Assembly: GCA_950295325.1 (NCBI GenBank)
Contig: OX485809.1
Span: 35,717,081-35,781,080 of the forward strand
Direction: 5' to 3'
From: Polytrichum commune
Taxonomy: Eukaryota; Streptophyta; Polytrichopsida; Polytrichales; Polytrichaceae
DNA length: 64,000 nucleotides
The position numbers were made by a program, and so were the translations under genes. Position 1 is the stretch's first letter. Each line of letters opens with the position of its first letter. Shown piece after piece: positions 10,601 to 21,780 of the stretch. Under the pieces are notes generated by a model that saw nothing but the letters and a program-made list of their open reading frames with translations, did no database searches and had not been told where the DNA came from.

Positions 10601-13207
10601 ATGAATTAAACTAACCTCACCCTCTTCCACGTCATCTACCCAAGGTGTTAACCCACCGCTAACCCACTCTTCCTCGGTGAGCACCTCACATGGCTCCAAC
10701 AATGAGCCCTCTCCTAAACTAACACTAGGAAATTCACTCCCTAAGCCTACTTGGTGAAATGTAACCATTACATCAACCTCGGACTCGGGGTACTCCCTTA
10801 GCCATTGGGCATAATCCCCATTATCCCCATAATTGTAAAAATTAGGACCTAGACTTCCCGAGCCCGAATCCATAACAACCCTTTGACCTTCGGGATGGAC
10901 GACTCCCACCAATGCCTTGCCAATCTCATTCTCGTTTAAGTCATCAATTTCCTTCTCCAATGGCAAATACATCTCCTTCTTCATCCATCCTTCTAATGAA
11001 CCAATGGACACTATGACCCTATTACCCTCCGGACCATAAGTGATGGATGGTTTAGGTCCACCCCAATTGACCATAGCATTCGCCATCCGCAACCAAGGCC
11101 TACCTAGCAAAATGGGGAAGGTGTCCTTGTTGGAGTGCATTTTAATGACATGGAAGGTGACCAAGTACTCCTCACCTCCCGTAGTCATTCTACAATCCTT
11201 GATCATCCCCAAAGGCGTAGTCGAACTTTGATTTGCCATATTTATGACCAAAGGTGAAGGCCCCGTGAGTCCAAGTCCCAATTTTTTCATAGTATCCTCC
11301 GGTAGTATATTTAGACTACTCCCTCCGTCGACTAGCACATTAGGAACCACCTTATCTACTATAACAACTTCTATTTCTATAGCTTTCACGTCTCTTCCAC
11401 CTTGTGATTGGATCCTAGCGGCTATTTTAGCTTTCACCTTCCTCATCCTCTTGTGTACCGGCATTCCCTCCTTTAATGTTTTCCTTGCCGTGGGTGAAAT
11501 TTCCAATAGTTGGCCGAAAGTAATATCCGCCTTGAGTGTACTAAGGTCCGCCCACAAGTCGTACCCGGTAGATCTTTCCACCTTAGAATTACCCACTACG
11601 TCGAATTCGTCTACGGGAACCCCCGGTCCTTCCCATTCACCCACATCGCTATTATCCAAGTCATGTACCGCATTAGTCCTCTCCCTATCTTGTAAAATTA
11701 TATTTTCCCTCTCCACATCCTTAGTAGCTCTTCTAGCTACCCTATCCAACTCGGAGAGATTAATCTCTTCATCCGAAGAGTAATTTCCTTGCTCTCCTAT
11801 TCCTACCTCCAACGGGGCATCCCCTCTCCTAGCCCTAGTAGTTACCGCTAGTGCAGGTGCTTCTTCAACCACACCCTTACCCTTCACTAACTCATATGTA
11901 ATAGCATTGGTGTGAGGAGGCCATTGACTTTGCTCCTCTCCAATTCTCGTTGGGAGAGGAAGCATGTCATCACATGTGGCCTCCAACACTCCATCCATGA
12001 ACCTAACATCTTGGGAGTTAGATGGTCCCGGATCCGTTGGAGGCGCTTGTCTCCCGTTACTACCATTAGGTGGAACTCCTTGTCTATTTTGTATTGGAAT
12101 GTAACCGGTTGTAGTTTGCAAGCCCGCCGGTGGATGAAAAGTTTGCCTAGCATTACTATGGTCATAGTATAAGTTAGGTGGCCTAAGTTCATTGGCCGGT
12201 ACTCCTTGTGGCCTAGCACCTCGCATATTATCCCTTGCTTGTTGTTGTGGATTAGCCACCGGGTAAGGGACATTAATTATTTTGTCCGGTTGGCGACACG
12301 TATCCGAGGGATGACTTCCTCCACAATTGCTACAATTAAACTCTTGACCTTCGGACCAACATTGTCCTTGAGCGTGCCACCTTCCACAAAAGGGATGAAA
12401 TTCCTTCTTCTCTAAATTTTGGCCACCTTGCCCTCTAGGTTGTGGTCCTCTATTGCTTCCATTTCCATAGTGAGGTGGCGCTTGACCTCGTTGATTTTGT
12501 TGAGGTGGGTTACCGTTTCCTCTTTGGTCACGGTTTTGTCCACTTCTACAAAATTGACGCGTGTGGCCCGGTTGGCCACATTGGACACACCATAATCCGG
12601 AAGAATGCCTACCCGACTCAACCGGGGGTGGAGGCCCCGGTTGTTGACTCCGGATCATTAATGACATTTGATCCGTGAGGCTTTGCATTTGTTTTATCAT
12701 AGCCTCTTGGAATCCTAGTTGGCTAGCACCTAGTCTTCTCTCAACCTCCTCCAAGTGTGGATCCGTTCTAGGGGCCGGTAGTGCCAAAAGAGGTGCCGGT
12801 TCCCTAACCGCTAAAGGTCGGGGACCGGTGTCCACAATGGCATATGGAATTTGGTTCTCATACTTAGCGGGTTCTACCGCTACCACCCTAGGGCGTATGG
12901 GGATGAATTGTGGGATCAATTCATCCTCCCTTCTCCATAGCCTTTCGTGATCTTTATCCAAGTTTTCAATATCTCTAGCCGCACGCTTGGCATCCGCCAA
13001 GGTCAAGGGATTCCTTTCTAGAACACCCCTAATAGTTCCGGACTTAAAAAACCCTTGAATGAAAAATTGCTTTAGCGTGTCGTCGTTGAGCATGGTACCC
13101 ACAAATCTAGTGCACACTAAATCAAACCTCCTAATGTAAGCCGAAATTTCTTCCTCCCTTCCTTGCTTCAATGACGACAATGCCCTTAATGCGGTACTTT
13201 GACCCAC
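7643..13207 (-). CDS. OTA-type element gag C-terminus and pol polyprotein
   Basis: A 1854-codon frame. From the N-terminus: the end of the gag capsid region, zinc knuckles (CVQCGQPGHTRQFC near residue 207, then CSNCGGSHPSDTC), a long linker, and an aspartic protease with VDGGSS near 627. Then comes reverse transcriptase with FVDDF near 1146, RNase H (CDAS near 1295), an integrase HHCC zinc module near 1505-1545, and D, D, E near 1574, 1634 and 1672. There is no chromodomain. It lies in the same reading frame as the gag start at 13882, separated by one TGA at 13286-13288; the ATG at 13207 is simply the first after that stop. Apart from the stop the frame is unbroken, so the element is fairly young. 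Confidence 0.92.
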   Translation of the reverse strand: MGQSTALRALSSLKQGREEEISAYIRRFDLVCTRFVGTMLNDDTLKQFFIQGFFKSGTIRGVLERNPLTLADAKRAARDIENLDKDHERLWRREDELIPQFIPIRPRVVAVEPAKYENQIPYAIVDTGPRPLAVREPAPLLALPAPRTDPHLEEVERRLGASQLGFQEAMIKQMQSLTDQMSLMIRSQQPGPPPPVESGRHSSGLWCVQCGQPGHTRQFCRSGQNRDQRGNGNPPQQNQRGQAPPHYGNGSNRGPQPRGQGGQNLEKKEFHPFCGRWHAQGQCWSEGQEFNCSNCGGSHPSDTCRQPDKIINVPYPVANPQQQARDNMRGARPQGVPANELRPPNLYYDHSNARQTFHPPAGLQTTTGYIPIQNRQGVPPNGSNGRQAPPTDPGPSNSQDVRFMDGVLEATCDDMLPLPTRIGEEQSQWPPHTNAITYELVKGKGVVEEAPALAVTTRARRGDAPLEVGIGEQGNYSSDEEINLSELDRVARRATKDVERENIILQDRERTNAVHDLDNSDVGEWEGPGVPVDEFDVVGNSKVERSTGYDLWADLSTLKADITFGQLLEISPTARKTLKEGMPVHKRMRKVKAKIAARIQSQGGRDVKAIEIEVVIVDKVVPNVLVDGGSSLNILPEDTMKKLGLGLTGPSPLVINMANQSSTTPLGMIKDCRMTTGGEEYLVTFHVIKMHSNKDTFPILLGRPWLRMANAMVNWGGPKPSITYGPEGNRVIVSIGSLEGWMKKEMYLPLEKEIDDLNENEIGKALVGVVHPEGQRVVMDSGSGSLGPNFYNYGDNGDYAQWLREYPESEVDVMVTFHQVGLGSEFPSVSLGEGSLLEPCEVLTEEEWVSGGLTPWVDDVEEGEVSLIHVDGTQEEDVIIESSKLEEPLHFKTTSTGIVVGQDVKDYPNVPSDWYRNKEEQAHVSEADWRYVDVKLKNGKTRQMKMGSKLGEKEVREYSNLVDEFSDTFAWSYDELKGIPREMVEHRIPLIPGARPIRQKERRMNPQLQLLVKAELERLLKAGFIKPVEITDWVSPMVLVKKKNGKLRVCVDYRKLNSCTQKDHFPLPFITLLLEEVGGHSRYTFIDGYAGYNQISIALQDIHKTAFTTPWGTFVWVVMPFGLCNAPATFQRLVMYIFTDLLFKSMTVFVDDFSTQSNVDDHLHCVREALVRCRKMRLALNPDKTFLGVNKGVLLGYVVSEKGREPDPDKIAAISDLATPTNSKGISKLLGHVGWYRELIPNFSKIAVPITHLLKKDVKFEWTDACQKAFEEVRDRLSTYPVLIPPNWGKPFHVYCDASNVAIGSALCQATGEKEKDQPIAYASKQLTPAERNYSTTERECLAMVFSVKKFRHYLMCNPVVFFVDHMAIKYLINKAELSGRLARWVLLLEEFDYTVEYKPGRMHLQADHLSRLSEEIGKNPVNDMLVDDSLFVVTSTPEWYAGIVEFLTTHKLPKEWTKEERRKVRVNSRQFVVVGHRLFRRGSDGILRRCVSKTEVEAILIACHDSACGGHFSGQLTGQKILRAGYFWPTLFKDAHDYVRKCDACQRYARNDLRMEMPLHVSLPLIPFEKWGIDYVGEVHPQSSKGMKYIVVATEYLTKWAEAKAVKTDTAEHAATFMYENIISRFRVPKILVSDRGTHFLNDLIREMTEKFKIDHRKTTPYHPQTNGQTERVNGILVSILCKTVIDSKRDWDTKLTAALWAYRTTYKVTTRATPFSLVYGLEATLPIEYEVESLRVAVSTRLTESQSLRNRLTDLEALDEGRRMAAQHIEAIQRRRKITFDKRHKRRALTPGMMVMIQDARKLEFPAKFNAVWLGPYLVYEVFPNNSIQLETLNGELFPTRTSGSRCKEYRA

Positions 13208-13285
13208 TTCCGGCCTAAATTCGTTAAGAAACTCCCTTTGTAATTGTTCCCATCCCCTAAAATGTCCCTCGGCATGATCCCGATA

Positions 13286-13882
13286 TCATTCATAGGCTTC
13301 CCCCTCTAGAGTGGTAGGAAACCACACTAACCAATAACCCGGGTCGGTTATGAGGAAGCTAGCCAACCGTTCGATATACCGTTCCATGTGCCGAGAAGGG
13401 TCCTCATCCTTGGTCCCATAAAATTTAGGGAGATGAGATGGCATATCCATCGCCGCTAAATTTTGTGGAACCACAATTGGTAGGCCTCTTGGCCTAACCA
13501 ATGGGTCTATTGGAGGTATAGGAGGTATGGGCGGAATTGGGGGTATGGGTGGTGGATCCATCCCCCGTTCCTCGGCCATGGTGACCGGTGAACTATTCAA
13601 CAATCCCCTATCAACTTCTACCGGGAATTCTTCTCTAAGTGTGTAATTTTCCGAAGAAGTTTCACCACTCAATTTGGAGGGAGTGATCTCCTCTTCAAGT
13701 TGAGCTCCAAGTTCTAAGGTGTCTAGAATTGACCTAGTCCTAGGTTCGACGTTCAAACAACTCTCTATTCTAACATTATCTTGTTCTAATCTATCACTGA
13801 TTTTAGAGGACCGCCTCTTTCGAGTAGATTTCTCCAGTCCTACTATCAAAATTGGTTTTTGTGAGCGAGTCCTACCTTGCAT
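13286..13882 (-). CDS. OTA-type element gag, N-terminal part
   Basis: A 198-codon frame starting at an ATG (MQGRTRSQKP...) and ending in TGA. The last part resembles the retrotransposon gag capsid start (PKFYGTKDEDPSRHMERY, then LEGEAYE). The sequence beyond the stop continues the gag pattern in the same frame (HFRGWEQLQREF). The PPIPPIPPIPP run near the middle is a small tandem repeat. It is probably the beginning of one gag-pol polyprotein cut by a nonsense change, although a suppressed stop cannot be excluded. Confidence 0.8.
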   Translation of the reverse strand: MQGRTRSQKPILIVGLEKSTRKRRSSKISDRLEQDNVRIESCLNVEPRTRSILDTLELGAQLEEEITPSKLSGETSSENYTLREEFPVEVDRGLLNSSPVTMAEERGMDPPPIPPIPPIPPIPPIDPLVRPRGLPIVVPQNLAAMDMPSHLPKFYGTKDEDPSRHMERYIERLASFLITDPGYWLVWFPTTLEGEAYE

Positions 13883-14771
13883 TCCATAAGAATCGATCGA
13901 CCCTCACTTGACCACACATAATCCTAGCAATTCCCCTCTTAATATTTTCACTTGTCTTGGTGTGGTTATAATTTTTTTAGGAGGTGAGGAAAAGAACCTG
14001 CAAGCCCACTTAGGTGAAAGAATCCCAATAGGGGATAGGCATGTTCATGTTAATTTTTTGGTTAAGTCGAAGCATCACCTCCGCACCTTCCCGCAAATTA
14101 ACACTTACCACAATACCGATTGTGAAGGGGTGACCTTCCGAGTAGATTATGTTAAAAGTCGAGGCTTCACCCTTCAACTTCTCACACCATCCACAATTCG
14201 GGAATTACCCTCTACAACGGATAACAACAATCACGAGTACAAAAGGCATTCCTTAATTAGTTAATGAGTTCACTTTGAAGAAATAAACATACCTTGAGCA
14301 ATCGCATCCCCCTGTGAGTTAGCACTCCCCTCAATCGTGACTCAATGTAACAACACCATAAACTTTGTGAAATATTAATTTAATCTAGAGCATGAAATGA
14401 CAACTCCCAAAACTTTGAGACTCACCCCGAGGTGAGTGTCAAAGTTCAATGTCCTAAGGTGAATTTACCCTCTAATGTTTTAATGAGCTACTCGGTTATA
14501 GGTTCCTTTTAAGTTCTTAGCAAATCCCCAAAAAGGTTGAGGACGTACCTTCGCCGCGCTCCTTCCTTAAAAATGAATTTGCGTAATTGACAATGCAATT
14601 CATTCCAAGGAATAGTTGAAATACAATGAATTCAAATGTAACCCAAAGAGAGAATACTTACCGAGTTTCGGGTGCTCCTTCCCTTCTCTCAAGTTTGTGT
14701 CTCCAATTTTTCCTAGTTGCCTCCAAGTCTCCTAGTCGCCTCCAAGTCTTGTAACTACCTTCCGCTTCGCT
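13883..14771 (-). other. OTA-type element leader
   Basis: About 0.9 kb between the gag ATG and the primer-binding site. It is AT-rich with no supported coding frame. Plus-strand frames here show no recognisable domain. Confidence 0.6.
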
Positions 14772-14787
14772 CCCGGCGGACGCACCA
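14772..14787 (-). promoter_or_regulatory. Candidate primer-binding site of the OTA-type element
   Basis: On the element strand, TGGTGCGTCCGCCGGG begins four bases inside the 5' LTR. Starting with TGG (complement of a tRNA CCA end) at this place is what a primer site needs. I could not assign the tRNA. The inner edge of the other LTR carries a similar TAATTGGCGACC stretch on the opposite strand, which is unusual. Confidence 0.5.
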
Positions 14788-14791
14788 ATTA

Positions 14792-16632
14792 TGTGAGGCC
14801 AAACCCCCCACCCTTAAGCGTCCGTAGTCCGAGTAGTGGGTTTGGGCTCACATTCCTCCGCGGTATTGGATTTGGACTTGGATGAGTCCATAGTGCAAGG
14901 TTCACCCTTCAAGTGGTCTTGGATTTAACTTTGGTCTTTGCTTCCTTTGTCTTGCCATCGCGAGAGTGCTCCACATTCTCCATTAATTTGTGCACGTGGT
15001 TTATTTTTAAAGAGAGGATGCAAGTGTTAAAAAAAACACTATTCTCTATAGTCAATCTCAAATACATTTACTTGTGAAAGCCACCATAACACTAACTAGC
15101 ATAATGTAACTAACTACTTGTCTATGAGCTAATTAGGTAGGCTATCTACTAAGCTCCTTCATGAACCCATCTCTTTACTTTCTAATTACATAAACCCAGC
15201 TCCTTCATAAACCCAGCTTCTTAGCTTCTAACTAAACAAACCCAGCTCCTTCATAAACCCAGCTCCTTCATGAACCCAGCTCCTTAGCTTCTAACTAAAC
15301 AAACTCAGCTCCTTCATGAACCCAGCTCCTTAGCTTCTAACTAAACAAACCCAGGTCCTTCATAAACCCAGCTCTTTACTTTCTAACTAAACAAACCCAG
15401 CTCCTTCATAAACCCACAACTTTGTAGTTGTAATTCCCAACTACCTCACTAATTATTCAAGCCCTTAACTAATCTTCCTACCTAATTTCCCTAATTCTAC
15501 TAACAACCCCTTTCTAATCACACAATTCTTCTCTAATCCTAAAATCCTAAAATCCTAGAGAGGAGAGGGGGAGAGAGAATTTCCTAACTTCACTAAGACT
15601 AACTAATCCACACAAGTATATTTTTGCACTCATCACAACATCAAGTGCTCAACTCTTAAACATGGAACTTGCAACCACGTGTATTCAAAACATGAACTTA
15701 AAGTACCACAAATTGGAATCATGAATTAACTTTAAAATCCTTCACGTCAACACTAATTCTACCAAGAGGTCAAGCCCTCTTCAAGGCTAACAAGCCTTGG
15801 CTCTCAAACTAAAAACTAAGCACACACATGTGCTCCAATATGGCTTCCCACACCCACACTTATAACTCGTGGGGTGCCTTGGAGCACAAAGGAAAGAGAG
15901 GATGAGTGAGGGAAGAATGAGGGATTATATAGTAAGCTTGAGGGGGTGAGCACCCTCAAGGCTCACGATAAGCCCTTGAGATTTCCTCCTACTTAGTAGG
16001 CGCCAATCCTATCTTCTAAACCTTCCTCCCTCAAATGATCAACAAGGATCCTAATTCGAACATTTAACTAGCCTTGGCTTTCTACCTACCACACTTTACC
16101 AAACTTGGGATGCTTCAACCCAAACTTAGCCTCCTTCGCTTTCCGCCGCCATAACTTTCTCCCCTTACTTTCCCAAATCGTCGCTCACCACTTAATTCAA
16201 ACCACGATGCTTAACTCGTGATTTGATTGGTGCTTTGAGAATTTGCTTATCCTCCACCTTGCATTCTTCCTTGGGCCTTCCCCATTAAGTGGCCATGATG
16301 AGGTGGTCCACTTGTGCGCTCCATGTGATCCTCCATTCATCCCAATTCGAATGCACTTGCCTCTTGAGTCACTTTGGTTGTCTCCATCCATTTGTACTAG
16401 CCTACTCACTAACTACTCAATCCAAGTTCTCCTTACCTATCCTCATTCACTCAAATCCTTCCGAAGGTAAAAACACAATAACAACTCACATCCTAGCCTC
16501 TTACAACATGGTACTTCTAAGACTAACATTTCACTCTTTTTATATTTTTGTGAAGTAACATGCTACTTCAAAGTGCATCAACTAACGTTTCAAGGGTCTA
16601 AGACTAAATGTGGGCACCCTTTTGGGCTCACA
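14792..16632 (-). repeat. 5' LTR of the OTA-type element (right copy)
   Basis: 1841 bp, TG...CA ends, same sequence as 6008-7580 plus a segment at about 14940-15175 missing there. A minisatellite of CCCAGCTCCTTCATAAA-type units interleaved with TTCTAACTAAACAAA spans about 15145-15420. The right flank (from 16633) is the chromodomain end of an antisense chromovirus. Confidence 0.88.
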
Positions 16633-19600
16633 TATCCTCACCATTTCACCAAGTACTCCTTTGTACATTTTCTTTCATTTTCACTTGGGCTTCCTACACT
16701 TGAGGATGCCCTCTTACCTGATGTTCCAAATGACCTCCACAAGGTTGGGACGTGGCCTAATCACTTGCTTGTGATCGGGCCACAAGGTGTCGTCCTAAAA
16801 TGACTTTCGTAATGAGACATGAAATGTCGGATGCACTTTGATCTCCGGCGGTAATTCCAACTTATACATGTCCTTGAACACTTGTTCCACAATGGAAAAC
16901 GAAGCTCCAATTTTGGACATGAACTTTTGGAGTAAGGCCTTTGGGCAAGGTGAAGTTGTCCACATTCAACAACACCTTATTGGCCCACCTCATACTCCAC
17001 TTTGCGTCTTCCGGCATTGATTTGCACTCCGTAGCACCTTCGGGCTTTCTCCACCAACAACTTGGTCATCTCCAAGACTTGTTTACCATCCTTGGCCAAG
17101 TCCTCACCATCTTGGTTGAACTCTAGTGTTGAATGTGCCCCCTCGAGAGATAGGTTAATAGGTTGGAGCGCATCCACTCCATAAGCCACCACGAAAGACC
17201 ACCCCTTGGTAGCCAAGTGCGTGGCTACATTGCAATTACACTCCGCTCGACCCACATAGTCCGCCCAATCTCCTTGGTCCGCCCCCACCAAGTTCCTCAA
17301 GTATTGCTTCAAGACTCCATTCACATGCTCCGCTTTCCCATTCATTTGGGAATGCAAGGCCGTGCTAAACCTTAGTTTTATTCCGACCTCCTTAGAGAAA
17401 TGCATTGAAAATGCACTTGTGAACTTTGGATCTTGATCCCACACAATCACTTGTGGCAACCCGTGATGCCTCAACCATCCTTTGAGAAAAGGCTATGCGG
17501 TCTCCAACGCGGTGGCGGTTCCCACAATCGCCACCATGTGTGCCAACTTGGCAAACCGCTCTACCATCAACAAGATGGCATCATACCCATGTGACTCGGG
17601 CAAACTTGTGATCAAGTCCATGCACATACTATGCCATGGCGCCGACGGGATAGGCAACGGTTGCAAGAAACCGCCTTGCTTTTGGTAAGAGGCTCAGTTC
17701 ACTTGGCACTTTGATTCAAGCCTTCACAAAGTGGGCTATATCTTCCTTTATGCACCGCCAATGGTACCTCCATGATACCATTCTATGGCGATTTTTTCCT
17801 TTCTCCTCTAAGGCCGGCAATAGGACTATCAAATTCCTCCTTCAAAACCGATAGCCTCTACTTGCCTTGTGGCACATACACCCAACTTTGCTTGCACTTG
17901 AACAATCCGTCCACCAACTTAACCTCTTTGAGCACCTTGCTCTTGCGAAGCTCACCTAAAAGCTTTTGTGCTTTGGGGTAGTTAATTTATCCCTCCCGTA
18001 TCTTGCATCACAAGTTTCCTTTGCCGGCACACATTAGCCACAAGGTTTGGATGGTTCTCATTGCTTGGAACTCTTCCCGTCTACTTAGCGCATCCGGCAC
18101 CACATTTCCACGGTCCGGTTTGTGGACCAAATCCACCTTCGTAAGCGCCAAACTATCATGCCACCGCAATGAGTTGGCGCTCACTTGCGCTTGTATATGT
18201 TAAAATACTTTTAGGACACATTGTCCATGTAGACCTTTGCTTTGTGCGACCCCAAATAATGTCGCCACATCTTCAAGCAATGCACTACGGCAAAGAAATT
18301 CTTTGTCATGAGTTGGTTGTCTTCTTTGACAACCATCGAGCCTCAAGCCCCCATATGCAAAGGCCATCCATCTTACATTAACAATCCATCATTGGCAAAG
18401 TTACTCACCCCCGTAAGCACCTCAAAAGGTTTGTCAAACTCCACGAACTTGAGCACGGGCGGCGAAGAGAACTTGCTCTTAAGCCCCCCAAAGACTTGGT
18501 GACAAGGCTAGTCCCACTCTTGGGATAGCCATTTCTTTCACAAGTCGGACAACCATCGAGCTTCATGCTCCCATATGCAATGGCCATTTTTTTTTTACAT
18601 CAACATCCGCCAAATAAAGTCCCTCGCCCCCGTATGCACCTCAAAAGGTATGTCAAACTCCGCGAACTTGAGCACGGGCGGCGAAAAGAACTTCGTCTTA
18701 AGCTCCCCAATGGCTTGGTGGCACGACTCATCCCACTCTTGGGATAGCCATTTCTTGTACAAGCCGGACAAGGTTCGACAACCATGAAGCTTAATGCTCT
18801 CATAAGCAATGGTCATCCATCTTGGATCAACATCTGCCAATGATAAAGTCCTTCGTCTCCATGTGCACCTCAAAATGCTTATGAAAACCCGGAAACTTAA
18901 CCACATCTTGTGAAGGGAACTTGCTCTTGAGCTTCCCAAAGGCTTGGTGACAAGGCTCATCCCACTCTTGGGATAGCCATTTTTTCAACAAATTGCCTAA
19001 GGTCCTAGCAACCTTAGAAAAACCTCGAATGAAGTGGTGGTAGTAGTTGGCTAGGCCAACAAATGACCTAAGCCATTTTCTTGAGTCAAGGACCAATTCT
19101 CCTTTTGGATGGCCTTGATATTCTTCATGTTTGTCACCAACTTCCTTTGTCACCACATACCTCTAGAACTCAATATCTTGTTGAGCAAAGTTATTTTCAT
19201 TTCTTGGCGGTAACTTTTGGGCAACACATTGGTGAATACATCATTGTATCTCTCCAACATCCCACCAAAGTGGTTTAGGGGAGGCCCATCTTTCCTAGCC
19301 TCCCCATAAGTTCTATCGAGTTGCTCCAATTGAACCACGACTATTATGTTGGCCATTTTTCATTTGGTCCATGAAGACCAAATTCAACTTGGGTCCTCCT
19401 ACCATAGGAGTCCTTATCAATTTGAACTTCATCTCTTTGTCATTATGACACATCATAATGCACCGCAAGCACACTGGCTTGCACCTCACATCTTTCATGT
19501 GAGTTTCAAAGAAGGTGACCTTTCCAATGACATGCACCTCATTTATTTCACATAGAGTGAAATGTTGACAAAAATCTAATGTCCCACATCAAAAGGTTAC

Positions 19601-20793
19601 ATGCATCGCCGCCTCCTTTGCTTCATGCGGTTCGCCCTTTGCAAACCGTACTTTGGTGGGCTTGCCGGCTCTACCCGTCCGCGAACCCCAACCCCCTTGT
19701 GAGCTTTCGGCTCATGAAAGAGTCCGTTGCCTCTTTGACAACTCATGAGACATATCTCCCATTCATTTGAGCCTCAAGGTATACATGACTTGGCCTTGGC
19801 TTAAGGCTACTAGCCTTGGCCACAAAGCCACCATCTAATTCTCCGTCCACCGCAACAATATGTTTTGGCTCGGTCCGCAAAGCCAACTTTTAACATTTCG
19901 TCCATGGGACGAATTGGTTTAGTGCCACAAAAGCAATTTCCAATAATTTGTCCACAAAACAAACATGTTTTCCCTTGATAGCACAAAGCCACCTTCCCAC
20001 ACTCCGTATGCGGCACGAACATGAATTGCCTTGGTAGGACAAACCCACCTTCCAACATTCCGTCCGCGGCATGAGTATGATTTGCCTTGGAAGCATAAAG
20101 CCACCTTTCAACATTCCGTTAGCGGCACCAACATATTTTGCCTAAGTAAAATGAACCAAACAATTTGCACTCATTTCTTTGGGACCAACTTTGGCTAAAG
20201 CCACTTGTGGTGATGCGCCGCCAAACTTTTCTTCGGGACCATCGGATTCAATGATCTTGCAAACTTGATGATCCCCACCATGTCCTCAAGAAGCCTTGGG
20301 GACTTAAACAAGGCATCCACCACCCGCTTTTAAAACCCCACCTAAAACGATGCATTTCTTAGAAAGCTCGTCCGTTTTAGGTGTATCCTTCATTTGTGCG
20401 TTTGAATAGCGCACATAGGCCTTAAGAGGCCATGGGTGCCTCATTAGCACCAAGTTCATTTTAACATCCGAACCTTCGAAGCATCTCGAATTGAATTTCA
20501 ATCCAACATTAATACCCTCCAAGGTTTTGGGTGCATTCGGTATTCTAGGCCCCAAATGTTTTTTTGGGGTTTGCGGGAGCCCTTTTCAAAGCACTCCTCC
20601 ATTTTCCTTACCAAATCCACCCTCATGCCCACCATTGTCATTAGAACCAATGGTATGGTCAAATTCCACTTGCACATGATCCTTGTTCCAATTTGAGCCT
20701 CACAACCTTTTGGAAACCCCGGGCTCACCATCATAACCCGCATTTTTGATACCCATGTTTCCCTCAAAGTGCAAGTTCAAAACTTGGAACCCT
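16633..20793 (-). pseudogene. Decayed chromovirus copy B, internal region
   Basis: Minus-strand remains running from the chromodomain end (16.65 kb), through integrase (about 16977-17474), zinc module, RNase H and RT, to protease-region sequence (19.3-19.6 kb) and leader (to 20.79 kb). All frames are interrupted. Three tandem RT/RNase H units lie at about 18400-18990. The 3' UTR and 3' LTR are missing because the OTA element abuts at 16633. Between about 19800 and 20120 are repeated stretches built on GGCACGAACATG-like words, also present at 44.0-44.3 kb. Confidence 0.85.
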
Positions 20794-20805
20794 GCTCTGA
20801 TACCA
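20794..20805 (-). promoter_or_regulatory. Primer-binding site, initiator-Met tRNA type (copy B)
   Basis: On the element strand TGGTATCAGAGC starts two bases inside the LTR. This is the standard plant primer site complementary to the 3' end of initiator methionine tRNA. Confidence 0.85.
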
Positions 20806-20807
20806 AG

Positions 20808-21780
20808 TGTCGCAACCCTTGCTAGGTCCCTTAATAATCTTGCCAATTTTCAATTCTAGCAAAGGTTACGAGTCGCTAACCCTTCGCATTCCGCCATGCT
20901 AATGGATAGCTCCTCTTACCCCGGACCAATAGTTCATAGGAGGGAACCAACCCTCCTACTTTGCTTTCGGGACTCACCCCTTAATCGGTAACCCATTTCC
21001 CCAATGTGGACTTCCATCCATGGAAGTCCAATCCTATGTTGATCATCGCGTTGCCGGATCAACACTACAACAACCCGAAGCATACTAGGCAACCATGGCC
21101 TCACAATAGGCCAAAGCCCATGGAGGCCTTGCCGTTCGGCCTCGGGTGGGTGAGGCCACACCACCTCACCCATATAAGCCTCTAGGACTCTACCCGGGGC
21201 CCCTACCCCACCGTCAACCAACCTCTTGTCTCTCTACCAAGAGTTGGGGCCAAGTGGACATTTTCCTTTAGCTGCTGGGCCTAGAACCCCCCAGCAGCTT
21301 CAGACCATCATAACTTCCTTGTATGATGTCTGATCATAACAACCAACCACTCCATCTTCATCTACGCTTCACGTAGATGCCGATGGACTCCTCACTTGCC
21401 CCATTCGGGCAAGTGTTGAGGAAGTTATGCCTGTTTGATCCTTGGCAGTCCCGGGAATCGCTCCCAGGCACTGCTGTAACAGGGCGCTGTCCCGGGACAG
21501 CGCCCCACTCAAATGGCCATAACTCCTAGCTCACACCTCCGATTGAGGTGTTCTTGAGCTTTCTAGAATCACCATGCCATGAGCTACGCATAACTCATGG
21601 CCTTACCCTTGTGCCTCCTAGTCTTCGTGGGTGGGAGGCGTTCCCAACGCCCGGGGCCCTCACCCACACTAGGATCACTTGGGCCCTCTCACCAACGGCG
21701 CCACAAGTCCCGGGTGTCACTCCGGGGTCCCCCTTGTGCCCATGGTGTTTCGGGCACTCCTCATGGAGAGGTGCGCGACA
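20808..21780 (-). repeat. 5' LTR of chromovirus copy B
   Basis: 973 bp; on the element strand it runs TGTCGCGCACC...GGTTGCGACA. It is followed directly by the primer site on its left. On its right it abuts plus-strand leader sequence of copy C at 21781 with no LTR of that copy between. Confidence 0.88.

Larger units (their letters stand above)
6008..16632 (-). mobile_element. OTA-type (Tat/Athila-like) Ty3/gypsy LTR retrotransposon
   Basis: Two long direct repeats (6008-7580 and 14792-16632), both starting TGTGAGG and ending CTCACA, enclose a minus-strand gag-pol region. The pol order PR-RT-RNase H-INT with the RT motif DGYAGYNQI and no chromodomain points to the OTA branch rather than a chromovirus. 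The flanking bases (ccaca left, tatcc right) do not form a target duplication, and both flanks are chromovirus sequence from different positions of that element. This suggests exchange between elements or a later rearrangement. Confidence 0.9.
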
